NCBI GenBank assembly: GCA_017449065.1
Contig: JAFSKF010000024.1
Coordinates: 1-34,298 of the forward strand
Reading direction: 5' to 3'
Source of the DNA: Bacteroidales bacterium
Lineage (GTDB): Bacteria; Bacteroidota; Bacteroidia; Bacteroidales; UBA3663
Length of the DNA: 34,298 nucleotides
Positions 25,110 to 34,043 of this stretch are shown here, one piece after another. The notes beneath the pieces were generated by a model. It was not told where the DNA came from. It ran no database searches and saw nothing but the letters and a program-made list of their open reading frames with translations. The number at the start of each line of letters is the position of its first letter. Within the stretch, counting starts at the first letter, position 1. A program made the translations under genes and the position numbers.

Positions 25110-25898
25110 ATGCCAAAGACAGAAAAAGAGTACTCTGTACCCGAAAAGCTTGCCAATCTCTACAAGCTGCAGCTCCTGGTGAGCGAAATCGACCGTATCA
25201 AGAACCTGCGAGGTGAGCTTCCTCAGGAAGTTTCGGAGATGGAAGCCGAATTGGAAGGACTTAACACACGTATTGCAAATTATCAGGCCAGCATCAGCGA
25301 GGCCGAACAGAAAATCAATGCGATGCAAGGCAAGATTGCTGAAGCAGAAGCCCTCATCAATCAGTACACCGAACAACAGAACGATGTGCAGAACAACAAG
25401 CAGTACGAGTTCCTTACCAAGGAAATCGAATACGAAAGCCTGGAAATCGAATTAAGCAATAAGCGTATTCGTGAAAATCTTGAAGCCATCGATAATTTGA
25501 AGCAGCGTATTGCCGGCACGAATGCTGAGATTGAAGAACGCCAAGGTGATCTTGACGTTAAGCGCGGCGAACTGGATGAAATCATCGCCGAAACCCGTAG
25601 TGAAGAGGAAACCCTTCGCGAAAAGGCCAAAAAGATTGAGAACACCATTGAGCCTCGTCTCCTTTCAACCTTCAAGCGCATTCACAAGAAGACCCATAAT
25701 GGTTTGGCCATCGTTCCGATTGAGCGTGAAGCTTGTGGCGGTTGCTACAACAAAATCACCCCTCAGCGTCAGATCGATGTGAAGATGCGCAAGAAAATCA
25801 TCGTTTGCGAATATTGCGGTCGTATCCTCATCGACGAGGAATTGGCTAACGAGAACGAAATGCGTCGTCGCCGTAAGGGCATTCTGGCCAACGTATAA
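25110..25898 (+). CDS. Coiled-coil protein with C4 zinc ribbon
   Basis: 262 residues. Residues about 15-185 are almost entirely a long antiparallel coiled coil rich in Glu, Lys, Leu and Ile. The C-terminal part has the C4-type zinc ribbon ACGGCYNKI (CGGC) and VCEYCGRIL (CEYC), about 25 residues apart, as in the CT398-like zinc-ribbon family. A nucleic-acid or protein-binding role is assumed for the family but its function is not known. It lies after the candidate small RNA and 5 bases before dnaB. Confidence 0.87.
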   Translation: MPKTEKEYSVPEKLANLYKLQLLVSEIDRIKNLRGELPQEVSEMEAELEGLNTRIANYQASISEAEQKINAMQGKIAEAEALINQYTEQQNDVQNNKQYEFLTKEIEYESLEIELSNKRIRENLEAIDNLKQRIAGTNAEIEERQGDLDVKRGELDEIIAETRSEEETLREKAKKIENTIEPRLLSTFKRIHKKTHNGLAIVPIEREACGGCYNKITPQRQIDVKMRKKIIVCEYCGRILIDEELANENEMRRRRKGILANV

Positions 25899-25903
25899 TC
25901 GGT

Positions 25904-27451
25904 ATGCCTCCCGTTCAAAACAATACAAACCGACGAGCACCGAGACAGCCCCAAGCTGTCCCGGCGCCTGTCGATGGTAAACTTCAACCTCAGGCGCCCA
26001 AGATTGAGGAGGCGGTATTAGGTGCCCTGATGCTCGAGAAAGATGCCTACTCGCAGGTGAGCGAACTGCTGAAACCTGAAACATTCTACGAGTTCAATCA
26101 CCAGCTGATCTATACGGCGATTCAGGAACTGGCTCTCAAGCAGAATCCGATCGATATTCTGACCGTCACCAACCAGCTGGCATCCGACGGTGTACTCGAA
26201 CAAGTGGGTGGTGCCTATTATATTTCTACCCTCACCGAAAACGTCGGTTCTGCTGCTCACGTCGAATATCACGCCAAGATTATCGCTCAGAAATACTTGG
26301 CAAGGCAACTCATCAAGTATGCCGGCGAAATATCTGCCGGTGCCTTCGATGAGACTACCGACATCGAGCAACTGATGCAGAAAGCGGAGGGCGACCTTTT
26401 CCAGCTTTCCCAGCACAACATCAAGAAAGACACCCAGCAGATTGATCCACTTATCACCGAAGCACTTGAAAAAATCGAAGCTGCGTCGAATCGTGCGGAA
26501 GGCCTATCCGGACTTCCAACAGGCTTCACAGAACTGGATAATATGACGTCCGGTTGGCAGAACACCGACCTGATTATCATCGCAGCCCGTCCTGCAATGG
26601 GCAAAACGGCATTCGCTCTTTCGATGGTCAAGAACATGGCGGTGAACTATGGCATTCATGTCGGTATGTTCAGTCTCGAAATGAGCAATTTGCAGTTGGT
26701 GAACCGTTTGTTGCAAAACACTTGCGAGATTACCGGCGACAAAGTGAAAAGCGGCCGTCTGACCACCGAAGAGTGGACCCAACTGACCACTCGCATCAAG
26801 GATTTGCAGGGTGCCCCGATTTTTGTTGATGATACCCCTTCCCTCTCCGTTTTCGAGTTACGCACCAAAGCCCGACGCCTCGTGAAGGAGCATGGTGTTC
26901 AGATTATCATGATCGACTACCTCCAGCTGATGAATGCCTCGGGTATGCAGTTCGGCAGCCGCGAACAGGAAGTTTCGAACATTTCGCGTTCGCTAAAAGG
27001 ATTGGCCAAGGAGTTGAATATCCCAATCATTGCTCTTTCTCAGCTGAATCGTGGTGTCGAGAACCGCCAAGGTGGCGCACAACGTCCGCAATTGTCCGAC
27101 CTCCGTGAATCTGGAGCCATCGAACAGGATGCAGATATGGTTTGCTTCATACACCGTCCGGAGTATTACAAAATCTATGAGGATGAGAAAGGCAACGACT
27201 TGCGCGGATTGGCAGAAATCATTATTGCAAAACATCGTAACGGAGCGGTGGGCGACGTCCGACTTCAGTTCCGCGGCGAGTTTGTCCGCTTCCAGAACTT
27301 GGATGAAGACACCAGCATACGTTCCACATTAACGCAATATCCGCAAGCCGGACAGACGTTAGGTTCCCGCATGAATGTGTCGGATAATGTGCCGGCAGCC
27401 AGTCAAGATCCTTTAGCCGGTGGCAGCATGAGCGGGGACGCCCCTTTCTGA
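25904..27451 (+). CDS. dnaB: Replicative DNA helicase DnaB
   Basis: 515 residues. After a Pro/Gln-rich N-terminal extension (about 1-33), the DnaB N-terminal domain (IEEAVLGALMLEKDAY) is followed by a linker and the RecA-like ATPase: LPTGFTELDNMTSGWQ, Walker A ARPAMGKT (228-235), IIMIDYLQLM (Walker B) and SQLNRGVENR, then LSDLRESGAIEQDAD. It is the hexameric 5'-3' helicase at the replication fork. No intein is present, although the family is a frequent intein host. The gene begins 5 bases after the zinc-ribbon gene, so the two share a transcript. Confidence 0.94.
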   Translation: MPPVQNNTNRRAPRQPQAVPAPVDGKLQPQAPKIEEAVLGALMLEKDAYSQVSELLKPETFYEFNHQLIYTAIQELALKQNPIDILTVTNQLASDGVLEQVGGAYYISTLTENVGSAAHVEYHAKIIAQKYLARQLIKYAGEISAGAFDETTDIEQLMQKAEGDLFQLSQHNIKKDTQQIDPLITEALEKIEAASNRAEGLSGLPTGFTELDNMTSGWQNTDLIIIAARPAMGKTAFALSMVKNMAVNYGIHVGMFSLEMSNLQLVNRLLQNTCEITGDKVKSGRLTTEEWTQLTTRIKDLQGAPIFVDDTPSLSVFELRTKARRLVKEHGVQIIMIDYLQLMNASGMQFGSREQEVSNISRSLKGLAKELNIPIIALSQLNRGVENRQGGAQRPQLSDLRESGAIEQDADMVCFIHRPEYYKIYEDEKGNDLRGLAEIIIAKHRNGAVGDVRLQFRGEFVRFQNLDEDTSIRSTLTQYPQAGQTLGSRMNVSDNVPAASQDPLAGGSMSGDAPF

Positions 27452-27484
27452 TTGAACAACCCTTTTATCTGTGATAAGTTACTC

Positions 27485-28177
27485 ATGAGATATCAGAAAT
27501 ATTTTGTTTCATTCGCTTGTTTTTGTTGTGCTTCGGTTTTCTCGCTTTTTGCCCAAGAAGTCGAAGCCCCGAACTATCAACTGATACGCATGGTCACAAC
27601 AAACAGCAAGAGTCCAAGTTTCTACCCCAAATTAATGGAGCGGTATGTTAAGAGCGATTCCACGCTTACCCTCGAAGACTATCGGAACCTGTATTATGGT
27701 TTTTCTTTGCGGGAAGATTTTGTTCCCTATCAAATGGAAAAGGAGCAGCTTTTTGAAATCCGCCAGAAACTGGCCACAAGTGGAGGTGACCCCAAACTAT
27801 GTCCGGAGGCCATCCGGATTGCCCAAACGATGCTTGACGACAATCCTTTCGACATCCCTGCCTTAGCAGTTATGTCGGTTTCCTATTTACAATTGGGCGA
27901 TACGGTCAACTATCGGCTTTGGTCCATCAAACAACAAGGATTACTTGATGCAATCAGCTCTTCGGGAGATGGAGAAACCCCGGAATCGGCCATACACGTC
28001 ATCAGCGTGGAGCACGAATATGAGGTGCTAAGCAGAATGGGATTGGAAGCGATCAAAGACTCTACAATCAACAACAAAATTGAATATCTTCAAGTCAAAG
28101 AAAACACAGAAAATTTACATGGATTGTATTTCAATTTCGAAGCTGCAGCAAGCGTATATCGGAAGAAATACGAATAA
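27485..28177 (+). CDS. DUF4919 family exported protein
   Basis: 230 residues from the ATG at 27485, which opens a signal peptide (MRYQKYFVSFACFCCASVFSLFAQ). The start of the mature part (YQLIRMVTTNSKSPSFYPKLMERY) and TLTLEDYRNLYYGFSLREDFVPYQ fit DUF4919, a Bacteroidota family of unknown function that has tetratricopeptide-like helices. An in-frame TTG at 27452 is rejected because it precedes the signal peptide. The gene follows dnaB by 33 bases and converges on uvrA with a 12-base gap and no visible terminator. Confidence 0.82.
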   Translation: MRYQKYFVSFACFCCASVFSLFAQEVEAPNYQLIRMVTTNSKSPSFYPKLMERYVKSDSTLTLEDYRNLYYGFSLREDFVPYQMEKEQLFEIRQKLATSGGDPKLCPEAIRIAQTMLDDNPFDIPALAVMSVSYLQLGDTVNYRLWSIKQQGLLDAISSSGDGETPESAIHVISVEHEYEVLSRMGLEAIKDSTINNKIEYLQVKENTENLHGLYFNFEAAASVYRKKYE

Positions 28178-28189
28178 TATTTGAATATT

Positions 28190-31003
28190 TCATTTGAGTT
28201 CGTTTTTCAAGAACTGAGTGGTAGGAGTATTGAACTGTTTGCAGATTTGTTCTGGTGTGCCAAAGGCAACAATCTTGCCGCCTTCCTTGCCGCCTTCCGG
28301 TCCCATATCAATCAGGTAATCACAGCCTTTGATGACATCCATATTATGTTCAATTATAATTATGGTATTGCCACGATCGACCAATTGGTTCAGCACCGAC
28401 ATTAGGACTCGGATATCCTCAAAATGCAGACCAGTGGTTGGTTCGTCAAGAATATAGAGCGTCTTTCCCGTTTGCTTCTTACTCAGTTCGGATGCTAACT
28501 TCACGCGTTGAGACTCTCCGCCAGACAAAGTGGTAGATGGCTGCCCTAACTTGATATAGCCTAAACCGACCTGCTGCAAAACCTTAATCTTGTTCAAGAT
28601 AGTAGGAATATTCTCGAAAAATTCACAAGCCTGGTTGATGGTCATATCGAGCACATCGGCTATCGACTTACCCTTAAACCGAACCTCCAAAGTTTCGCGA
28701 TTATAACGCTTCCCGTGACAAACCTCGCAAGGAACCATCACATCCGGCAGGAAATTCATAACAATCGTTTTATAACCATTGCCTGAACAAGCTTCGCAAC
28801 GTCCTCCTCCTACATTAAAAGAGAACCGTCCTGGCTTGTAGCCCCGAATCTGGGCTTCAGGCATAGATACAAAAAGATTACGGATATCGCTAAACACACC
28901 TGTATAAGTAGCCGGATTACTGCGTGGGGTACGACCGAGCGGAGACTGATCGACATTAATTACTTTGTCGATATTCTCCAATCCTTCAATACTTTGATAA
29001 GGTAGCGGTGACTGTAGCGAGCGATAGAAATGCTGGCTCAAAATGGGTTGCAAAGTACCCTGAATCAGACTTGATTTACCCGATCCGGAAACACCTGTAA
29101 TACCAATCAAGCACCCCAACGGGAACTTCACGTCCACCTGCTTCAGGTTGTGCCCGATAGCCCCGTGAATGGTCAAGAACAAACCGTTGCCTTTGCGCCG
29201 GTCGGCAGGAATCTCCACCTTACGGGTCCCGTTCAAATAATCGGCTGTCAGCGTATGCTGTTTCAGCATCTCTGCCGGAGTGCCTTGAAACACCACTTGC
29301 CCGCCCTTGCGTCCAGCCGCAGGACCGATATCCACCACATAGTCGGCAGCCATCATCATATCGCGATCGTGTTCCACCACAATCACGGTATTGCCAATAT
29401 CGCACAGTTTCTTGAGCGAACGTATCAGCAACTCATTGTCACGCTGGTGCAAACCGATGGAAGGCTCATCGAGAATATAGAGCACATTTACCAATTGGCT
29501 TCCAATTTGTGTAGCCAATCGTATGCGTTGGGATTCGCCGCCAGACAACGTCATTGTAGCACGATTGAGCGAAAGATATCCTAAGCCCACATCGAGCAGG
29601 AATTGCAGACGCGTGCGCATTTCCTTCAGGATTTCGCCTGCCACACTCATCTGTCGTTCGCTGAGATGCTGAGGCAGTTCGGTGAGCCATTGCTGCAAAT
29701 CGACCAGCGTCAGATTGCTTACTTCCGCAATATTCTTACCGGCAAGCAGATAGTGCAAGGCCTCCTGATTAAGACGCTGACCATGACAGACAGGGCATTC
29801 CATTTCCGTGCTGAACGATTCTGCCCAACGACGTTCTTTGGCCGAAGCCTCATCGCTAATCGAATCGCGAATATATTTCACCAATCCCTCGTAGGGAAGC
29901 GTCATTTGCGAAGTTCCCATGCGATCGTCCGTCACCCGATAAACCATTCCTGTACCATACAACACGGCATCAACAGCCTCGTCGGGCAATTCGGCAATAG
30001 GCATATCGAGATTGCAGCCATAGATTTCAAGCAAAGCCTCTATTTGCATAAAGATCATGCTGCTCTTCTGCTTTCCAAGAGGCAGAATACCGCCTTTCGC
30101 AATGCTCACTTCCGGATCGGGAATAATCTTATTCCGATCCACTTCGGTCACCCGACCTAAACCATGACAATGCGGACAGGCTCCCATGGGCGAGTTGAAC
30201 GAGAAGTCGTGCGGTGCCGGATCTTTATAGGCGATTCCCGTCACCGGATCCATCAGGTTACGACTGTAATGGCGCACGGAATCGGAATCTCCATCCTTAT
30301 CCATCACCATCATCATACCGTCACCCATTTTCATTGTAAGGCGCACACTATCGCGCAACCGTTGTTCATCGATGCCGGAAACCTGCATTTTATCGACCAC
30401 CAGTTCGATGCTATGGTTCTTATATCGATCAAGCTGCAAACCGACCAGCAACTCACGAAGTTCTCCGTCAACACGCACCCATAGGTAGCCTTTTTTACGC
30501 ATCTGTTCGAACAATTCGCGATAATGACCTTTTCGGTTGCGCACCAACGGAGCCAGAAGGAACACTTTGTGCCCATCGTAATTCTTCAGCAACAGATCGA
30601 TAATCTGATCCTCGCTGAAACGCACCATTTTCTCGCCGCTCTGGTAGCTGAAAGCCTCTCCCGCGCGTGCATATAATAATCGGAGGAAATCATAAATCTC
30701 GGTTGTGGTTCCCACCGTGCTGCGCGGATTATGATTTACCGTCTTCTGCTCAATGCTGATAACCGGCGACAATCCGCTGATTTTATCGACATCAGGACGT
30801 TCCATATTGCCCAGAAAATTGCGGGCATAGCTGGAAAACGTTTCAATATAACGACGCTGGCCTTCGGCATAAATTGTGTCGAAAGCCAACGAAGACTTAC
30901 CACTTCCCGACAGGCCCGTTATCACGGTTAGGCTGTATGCCGGAATCGTTACGTCAATATTTTTCAGATTATGAACTCTGGCTCCTAAAACTTCAATAGA
31001 CAT
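28190..31003 (-). CDS. uvrA: Excinuclease ABC subunit UvrA
   Basis: 937 residues from the ATG at 31003 (MSIEVLGARVHNLKNIDV); the upstream frame overlaps the ROK gene. Two ABC ATPase modules are present with Walker A GLSGSGKSS (about 30-38) and GVSGSGKSS, two LSGGESQR signatures, and ILDEPSIGLH / ILDEPTTGLH. Zinc-binding pairs are CPHCHG...CPVCHG in the insertion domain and CEACSG...CEVCHG in the second half. UvrA recognises bulky DNA damage with UvrB in nucleotide excision repair. The ROK gene lies 4 bases upstream on the same strand. Length and motifs are normal for this phylum. Confidence 0.95.
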   Translation of the reverse strand: MSIEVLGARVHNLKNIDVTIPAYSLTVITGLSGSGKSSLAFDTIYAEGQRRYIETFSSYARNFLGNMERPDVDKISGLSPVISIEQKTVNHNPRSTVGTTTEIYDFLRLLYARAGEAFSYQSGEKMVRFSEDQIIDLLLKNYDGHKVFLLAPLVRNRKGHYRELFEQMRKKGYLWVRVDGELRELLVGLQLDRYKNHSIELVVDKMQVSGIDEQRLRDSVRLTMKMGDGMMMVMDKDGDSDSVRHYSRNLMDPVTGIAYKDPAPHDFSFNSPMGACPHCHGLGRVTEVDRNKIIPDPEVSIAKGGILPLGKQKSSMIFMQIEALLEIYGCNLDMPIAELPDEAVDAVLYGTGMVYRVTDDRMGTSQMTLPYEGLVKYIRDSISDEASAKERRWAESFSTEMECPVCHGQRLNQEALHYLLAGKNIAEVSNLTLVDLQQWLTELPQHLSERQMSVAGEILKEMRTRLQFLLDVGLGYLSLNRATMTLSGGESQRIRLATQIGSQLVNVLYILDEPSIGLHQRDNELLIRSLKKLCDIGNTVIVVEHDRDMMMAADYVVDIGPAAGRKGGQVVFQGTPAEMLKQHTLTADYLNGTRKVEIPADRRKGNGLFLTIHGAIGHNLKQVDVKFPLGCLIGITGVSGSGKSSLIQGTLQPILSQHFYRSLQSPLPYQSIEGLENIDKVINVDQSPLGRTPRSNPATYTGVFSDIRNLFVSMPEAQIRGYKPGRFSFNVGGGRCEACSGNGYKTIVMNFLPDVMVPCEVCHGKRYNRETLEVRFKGKSIADVLDMTINQACEFFENIPTILNKIKVLQQVGLGYIKLGQPSTTLSGGESQRVKLASELSKKQTGKTLYILDEPTTGLHFEDIRVLMSVLNQLVDRGNTIIIIEHNMDVIKGCDYLIDMGPEGGKEGGKIVAFGTPEQICKQFNTPTTQFLKNELK

Positions 31004-31007
31004 TGTA

Positions 31008-31970
31008 TTACTTTGCTTTCCAACCAACTGCGGCAGCACCCAATACGGCAGCTTCACTCAATTTAAGAGACGAAGGAATCAGTGCAATCTTACCTTTCCA
31101 GATAGGAAGCAGGTTCTCCTCCATCGAACGTCTGACAGGATCGAACAAGAGGTCTCCGGCTTGAGCCAAACCTCCAAAAAGAATAATAGCTTCGGGTGCC
31201 GAGAAGCAAACGAAGTCGGCCAATGCCTCACCCAAAATCTGTCCTGTATATTCAAAAATCTCCTTCGAAAGTGCATCGCCCTGCATAGCGGCATCATACA
31301 CATCTTTAGATGTAATTACATTCGGGTCGAGATTACGGAGCAGGCTCTCGTCAGGTCGCGTATTCAGGAACTCGACCGCTGTACGCGCCAAGCCCGATGC
31401 AGAACAATAAGTTTCCAGGCAACCGCATCGGCCACAACCGCATTTTCGCCCGTCCTTATATACTCTTACATGCCCCAGTTCTCCGGCAAAGCCATCACAA
31501 CCATACACCAACTCGCCGTTCACCACAATGCCCGAACCCAAGCCGGTGCCTAAGGTAATCATGATGAAATCACGCATTCCTCGCGCAGCTCCATAGGTCA
31601 TTTCCCCAATTGCGGCTGCATTAGCATCGTTGGTGACTGCAACCGGCACTTTCAGAATCGAAGAAAGTTTTTCGCCCAAAGGTAGCACTCCCTTCCAAGG
31701 CAGGTTCGCTGCATTCTCTATGTTTCCCGTATAGAAATTTGCATTCGGCGCACCAATGCCGATTCCGGCTATCATCTGTGGTCCGCCGACTTCGCCCATT
31801 ACACGTCGGCACGCTTTTTCGATTGCTTGAATAAAGTCTTCAAAATCCCGACATTCATTCGTCTTGAATGAGGCTGTAGCAGAAATATTGCCACGAGCAT
31901 CAACAACGGCCACTTCCGTATTGGTTCCGCCCATATCGACACCAATAACAAATGGTTTGCATTGTGACAT
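31008..31970 (-). CDS. ROK family sugar kinase (glucokinase-type)
   Basis: 320 residues. GVDMGGTNTEVAVVD (phosphate-binding loop), VTNDANAAAIGE with the catalytic Asp, TLGTGLGSGIVVNGEL, and the ROK signature and zinc site GHVRVYKDGRKCGCGRCGCLETYCS are all present; three Cys and a His form the structural zinc site in the family. There is no N-terminal helix-turn-helix, so it is a kinase and not a NagC/XylR-type repressor. The likely substrate is glucose or another hexose; specificity is not readable from sequence. uvrA follows by 4 bases. The promoter lies about 60 bases upstream. Confidence 0.9.
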   Translation of the reverse strand: MSQCKPFVIGVDMGGTNTEVAVVDARGNISATASFKTNECRDFEDFIQAIEKACRRVMGEVGGPQMIAGIGIGAPNANFYTGNIENAANLPWKGVLPLGEKLSSILKVPVAVTNDANAAAIGEMTYGAARGMRDFIMITLGTGLGSGIVVNGELVYGCDGFAGELGHVRVYKDGRKCGCGRCGCLETYCSASGLARTAVEFLNTRPDESLLRNLDPNVITSKDVYDAAMQGDALSKEIFEYTGQILGEALADFVCFSAPEAIILFGGLAQAGDLLFDPVRRSMEENLLPIWKGKIALIPSSLKLSEAAVLGAAAVGWKAK

Positions 31971-32029
31971 TGTATTAGAAAATTAAAAGTTATTTATAAT
32001 ATAAATGTGGGAGTACACATCCATCGGTG

Positions 32030-32037
32030 CAAAGATA
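32030..32037 (-). promoter_or_regulatory. -7 box for the ROK-uvrA unit
   Basis: The minus strand reads TATCTTTG. A CTTG at 32058-32061 on the same strand lies 20 bases upstream, close to the TTTG -33 consensus. Transcription would start near 32024. Confidence 0.65.
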
Positions 32038-32085
32038 ACCTGTTTTTTGTCAAAAAGCAAGAGTTTCTTCCAAATTAGCAAAATT

Positions 32086-32988
32086 TTAACGAAGTTTCAG
32101 CACCTGTCCGGTCTTAACCGTAGCGGATTCCAATTTATTTCGCTTCATCAGACTCTTTACAGTAACCCCATAACGCTGTGAGATAGCCTGCAAAGATTCG
32201 CCAGATGTTACCACATGCGTCGGATGTGCCTTTGCCGCGCGGCTCTTCTTGGGTTGCAAGTAAATCACCTCGCCTTCCTTCAACTGGTATTTACGAGGCA
32301 AGTCGTTCCAACTGCGTAGTTTACGGCGAGTGACCTTAAATTCTTTAGCGATAATCGAGAGATCGTCGTTTTTATCGGCTCGTACATACTTCAATCCGCG
32401 CCGTTTGGCAGTCGAATACAATTTGTGGTGAGATTCGATGCCGCTTGCCTTTCCTTTACGCACGACATCGTAAGCATCGAGATTATAGCGCTCAATAATG
32501 TTGATGAGCTGTTCCGGATATTTCGGATTGGTAGCATAGCCGCATTTGCGCAGCCCTTTTGCCCATGCTTCATAATCGCGTATATCGAGTTTGAACAGCG
32601 GCGCATAGCGGGTGTTGTTGCGCAAAAACTTCGAATGATATTCATAGCCATCCATTACCGACTTGAACTTGCAAAAAGGCTCGTTTCGCGAATCGTCGTC
32701 GCATTTTACGGTCGGACCGTTCCATCCGTGATAAGCCTTGATGCCGAAATGGTTGTTGGCCTTCACTGCCAGATAACTTGATCCGTAAGCCGATTCATAC
32801 ATACCCTGCGCCAAGGTGATGCTGGCAGGAATGCCATATAACTTCATCTGGCGCTGTGCTTCAGCAGCATATAGTTTGCAATATTGTTCTGCCGAAAGTC
32901 GCGGCCCTTGCGGAGGACAGTTGCCTTTTGCGCTCAATGAGCTGAAAACCGACATCAGGCACGTCAAAAACAGCAATATGCGTCCCAT
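32086..32988 (-). CDS. Secreted glucosaminidase with LysM repeats (peptidoglycan hydrolase)
   Basis: 300 residues from the ATG at 32988, which opens a signal peptide (MGRILLFLTCLMSVFSSLSA). Residues about 30-180 are a family 73-type glucosaminidase domain: ITLAQGMYESAYGSSYLAVKANN with likely catalytic Glu65, FGIKAYHGWNGPT, and YAPLFKLDIRDYEAWAKGLRKCGYATNPKYPEQL. Residues about 195-245 form a LysM-like module and about 254-300 a clear LysM (THVVTSGESLQAISQRYGV to GQVLKLR). Family members cut the glycan strand in peptidoglycan, and LysM binds it. An in-frame ATG at 33036 is possible but would hide the signal peptide. The promoter lies inside the divergent cdd gene. Confidence 0.87.
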   Translation of the reverse strand: MGRILLFLTCLMSVFSSLSAKGNCPPQGPRLSAEQYCKLYAAEAQRQMKLYGIPASITLAQGMYESAYGSSYLAVKANNHFGIKAYHGWNGPTVKCDDDSRNEPFCKFKSVMDGYEYHSKFLRNNTRYAPLFKLDIRDYEAWAKGLRKCGYATNPKYPEQLINIIERYNLDAYDVVRKGKASGIESHHKLYSTAKRRGLKYVRADKNDDLSIIAKEFKVTRRKLRSWNDLPRKYQLKEGEVIYLQPKKSRAAKAHPTHVVTSGESLQAISQRYGVTVKSLMKRNKLESATVKTGQVLKLR

Positions 32989-33011
32989 TTTGTGAAATAA
33001 TGGATTAAAAA

Positions 33012-33043
33012 CTTGGTCATTTCGAAGAATTCGCATAACTTTG
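33012..33043 (+). promoter_or_regulatory. Promoter of cdd
   Basis: CTTG (33012-33015), 20 bases, then TAACTTTG (33036-33043) fit the Bacteroidota consensus with one mismatch in the -33 element. Transcription would start near 33049, 13 bases before the ATG at 33062. Confidence 0.7.
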
Positions 33044-33061
33044 CAGAAAAATTTTATTGTC

Positions 33062-33562
33062 ATGAAAACTTTGAATATCGGTGCAAAGATACAAATTTGC
33101 AGCCACATGGAACTCACAACCGACCAAAAAAATGTAGTTGAAGCCGCAAAATCTGCCACTTTCCGGTCTTATGCCCCATTTTCTCATTACAATGTAGGCG
33201 CTGCTGTGCTGCTCGACAACGGAGAAATCATCAGTGGAAGCAATCAGGAGAATGCCGCATTTCCCTCAGGTCTGTGTGCAGAACGCACCGCTTTGTTCTA
33301 CGCCGGCTCCCAATATCCGGATGTACCTATCCGAAAATTAGCTATTATCGCCCGCCAAAACGGAGATATTACCAAAAACATCTGTTCCCCTTGCGGAGCC
33401 TGCCGCCAAGTGATTTGCGAAAGTGAGTTCAGAGCCGGAAAGCCTATCGAAATATTGCTGTGTTCCGATACGGAAGTATATATTTTTGAAGGCATTAGCG
33501 GATTGCTTCCTTTCAACTTCACGTCCGACAACATGAAACAAACCGCCGACAACCCTGTGTAA
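33062..33562 (+). CDS. cdd: Cytidine deaminase
   Basis: 166 residues. GLCAERTALF (Cys72, Glu74) and SPCGACRQ (Cys111, Cys114) are the zinc ligands and catalytic Glu of tetrameric cytidine deaminases; SGSNQENAAFPSG is the substrate-binding stretch. The enzyme converts cytidine and deoxycytidine to uridine and deoxyuridine in pyrimidine salvage. I chose 33062 because MKTLNIGAKIQI matches the N-terminus I recall for Bacteroidota homologues and it follows the promoter; the ATG at 33107 is an alternative. The first bases of the gene hold the -7 box of the divergent glucosaminidase gene. Confidence 0.92.
   Translation: MKTLNIGAKIQICSHMELTTDQKNVVEAAKSATFRSYAPFSHYNVGAAVLLDNGEIISGSNQENAAFPSGLCAERTALFYAGSQYPDVPIRKLAIIARQNGDITKNICSPCGACRQVICESEFRAGKPIEILLCSDTEVYIFEGISGLLPFNFTSDNMKQTADNPV
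33084..33091 (-). promoter_or_regulatory. -7 box for the glucosaminidase gene, inside cdd
   Basis: The minus strand reads TATCTTTG. Transcription would start near 33077 and overlap the divergent cdd transcript by about 28 bases. It lies within the cdd coding sequence if the 33062 start is right. Confidence 0.6.
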
Positions 33563-33596
33563 ACAAGATGCCAGCGGCTTTTTCTGGTTTTCACTT

Positions 33597-33716
33597 CTAC
33601 AAGTGGATAGGGCCACACCCCATGCACGAGGTGGTACCGAGGGCTGTCAGGAAGGCAGTGAGCGCGGCTACTATCACCTTCACCACGAGCTCAACAATCT
33701 TTTGCTTATCTTTCAT
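33597..33716 (-). CDS. Smalltalk family small protein (39 aa)
   Basis: The minus strand encodes 39 residues: MKDKQKIVELVVKV, a hydrophobic segment (IVAALTAFLTAL, about 15-26), then LGTTSCMGCGPIHL. This fits the smalltalk family of very short Bacteroidota peptides, which have a basic start, one hydrophobic stretch and a TSC ending, and which are usually found beside HU-HIG DNA-binding proteins. A partial gene of that kind lies about 330 bases upstream on the same strand. Function is unknown; the TSC could be a lipidation or membrane-proximal site, but that is a guess. It converges with cdd, 34 bases away. Confidence 0.72.
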   Translation of the reverse strand: MKDKQKIVELVVKVIVAALTAFLTALGTTSCMGCGPIHL

Positions 33717-33734
33717 AGGAAAAGTTTTAGAAAC

Positions 33735-33762
33735 TAATTACTAATTACAAATTACTAATTAC
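33735..33762. repeat. Four tandem 7-bp units (TAATTAC)
   Basis: Units at 33735-33741, 33742-33748, 33749-33755 (AAATTAC) and 33756-33762 follow each other without a gap. The array ends 18 bases upstream of the smalltalk start codon on the minus strand, where it would lie in the promoter or leader. Confidence 0.9.
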
Positions 33763-33768
33763 TTTAAT

Positions 33769-34036
33769 TTCACACAGAAATCACGGAAAGTTTCGCATAA
33801 CGAACACGGATTCAGCGGATTTTCTTTATTGCGAAAACTGCGAAAATAACGAAATACGCGAAAACTACAGACGTTTCGACAGCTTGCAATCAGGATATAC
33901 CCATTTTCGCGATTTTTCGCTCTTTCGCATTTTTTTCGCAATGTAAATATTTCACACAGAATCACGGAAAGTTTTTTTGCAACAAACAAGAATTCAATGG
34001 ATTAGCACTGATTTTCATTTCTGTGATTTCTGTGTG
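33769..34036. repeat. Direct and inverted repeats in the smalltalk/HU-HIG gap
   Basis: This fills most of the 327-base gap 33717-34043. CACACAGAAATCACGGAAA (33771-33789) recurs as a direct copy at 33953-33970 (one base shorter) and as an inverted copy at 34018-34036 (one mismatch). Between the first two copies, arms 33831-33864 and 33904-33939, both rich in GCGAAAA-type words, can pair imperfectly around a 39-base loop. No reading frame of note runs through it. I see no integrase or transposase gene that would explain it. Confidence 0.75.
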
Positions 34037-34043
34037 CCATTAA

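Noticed and set aside
25904..27451. An intein in dnaB.
   Set aside because: The helicase motifs follow each other at normal spacing in a 515-residue protein with no inserted splicing or endonuclease domain.
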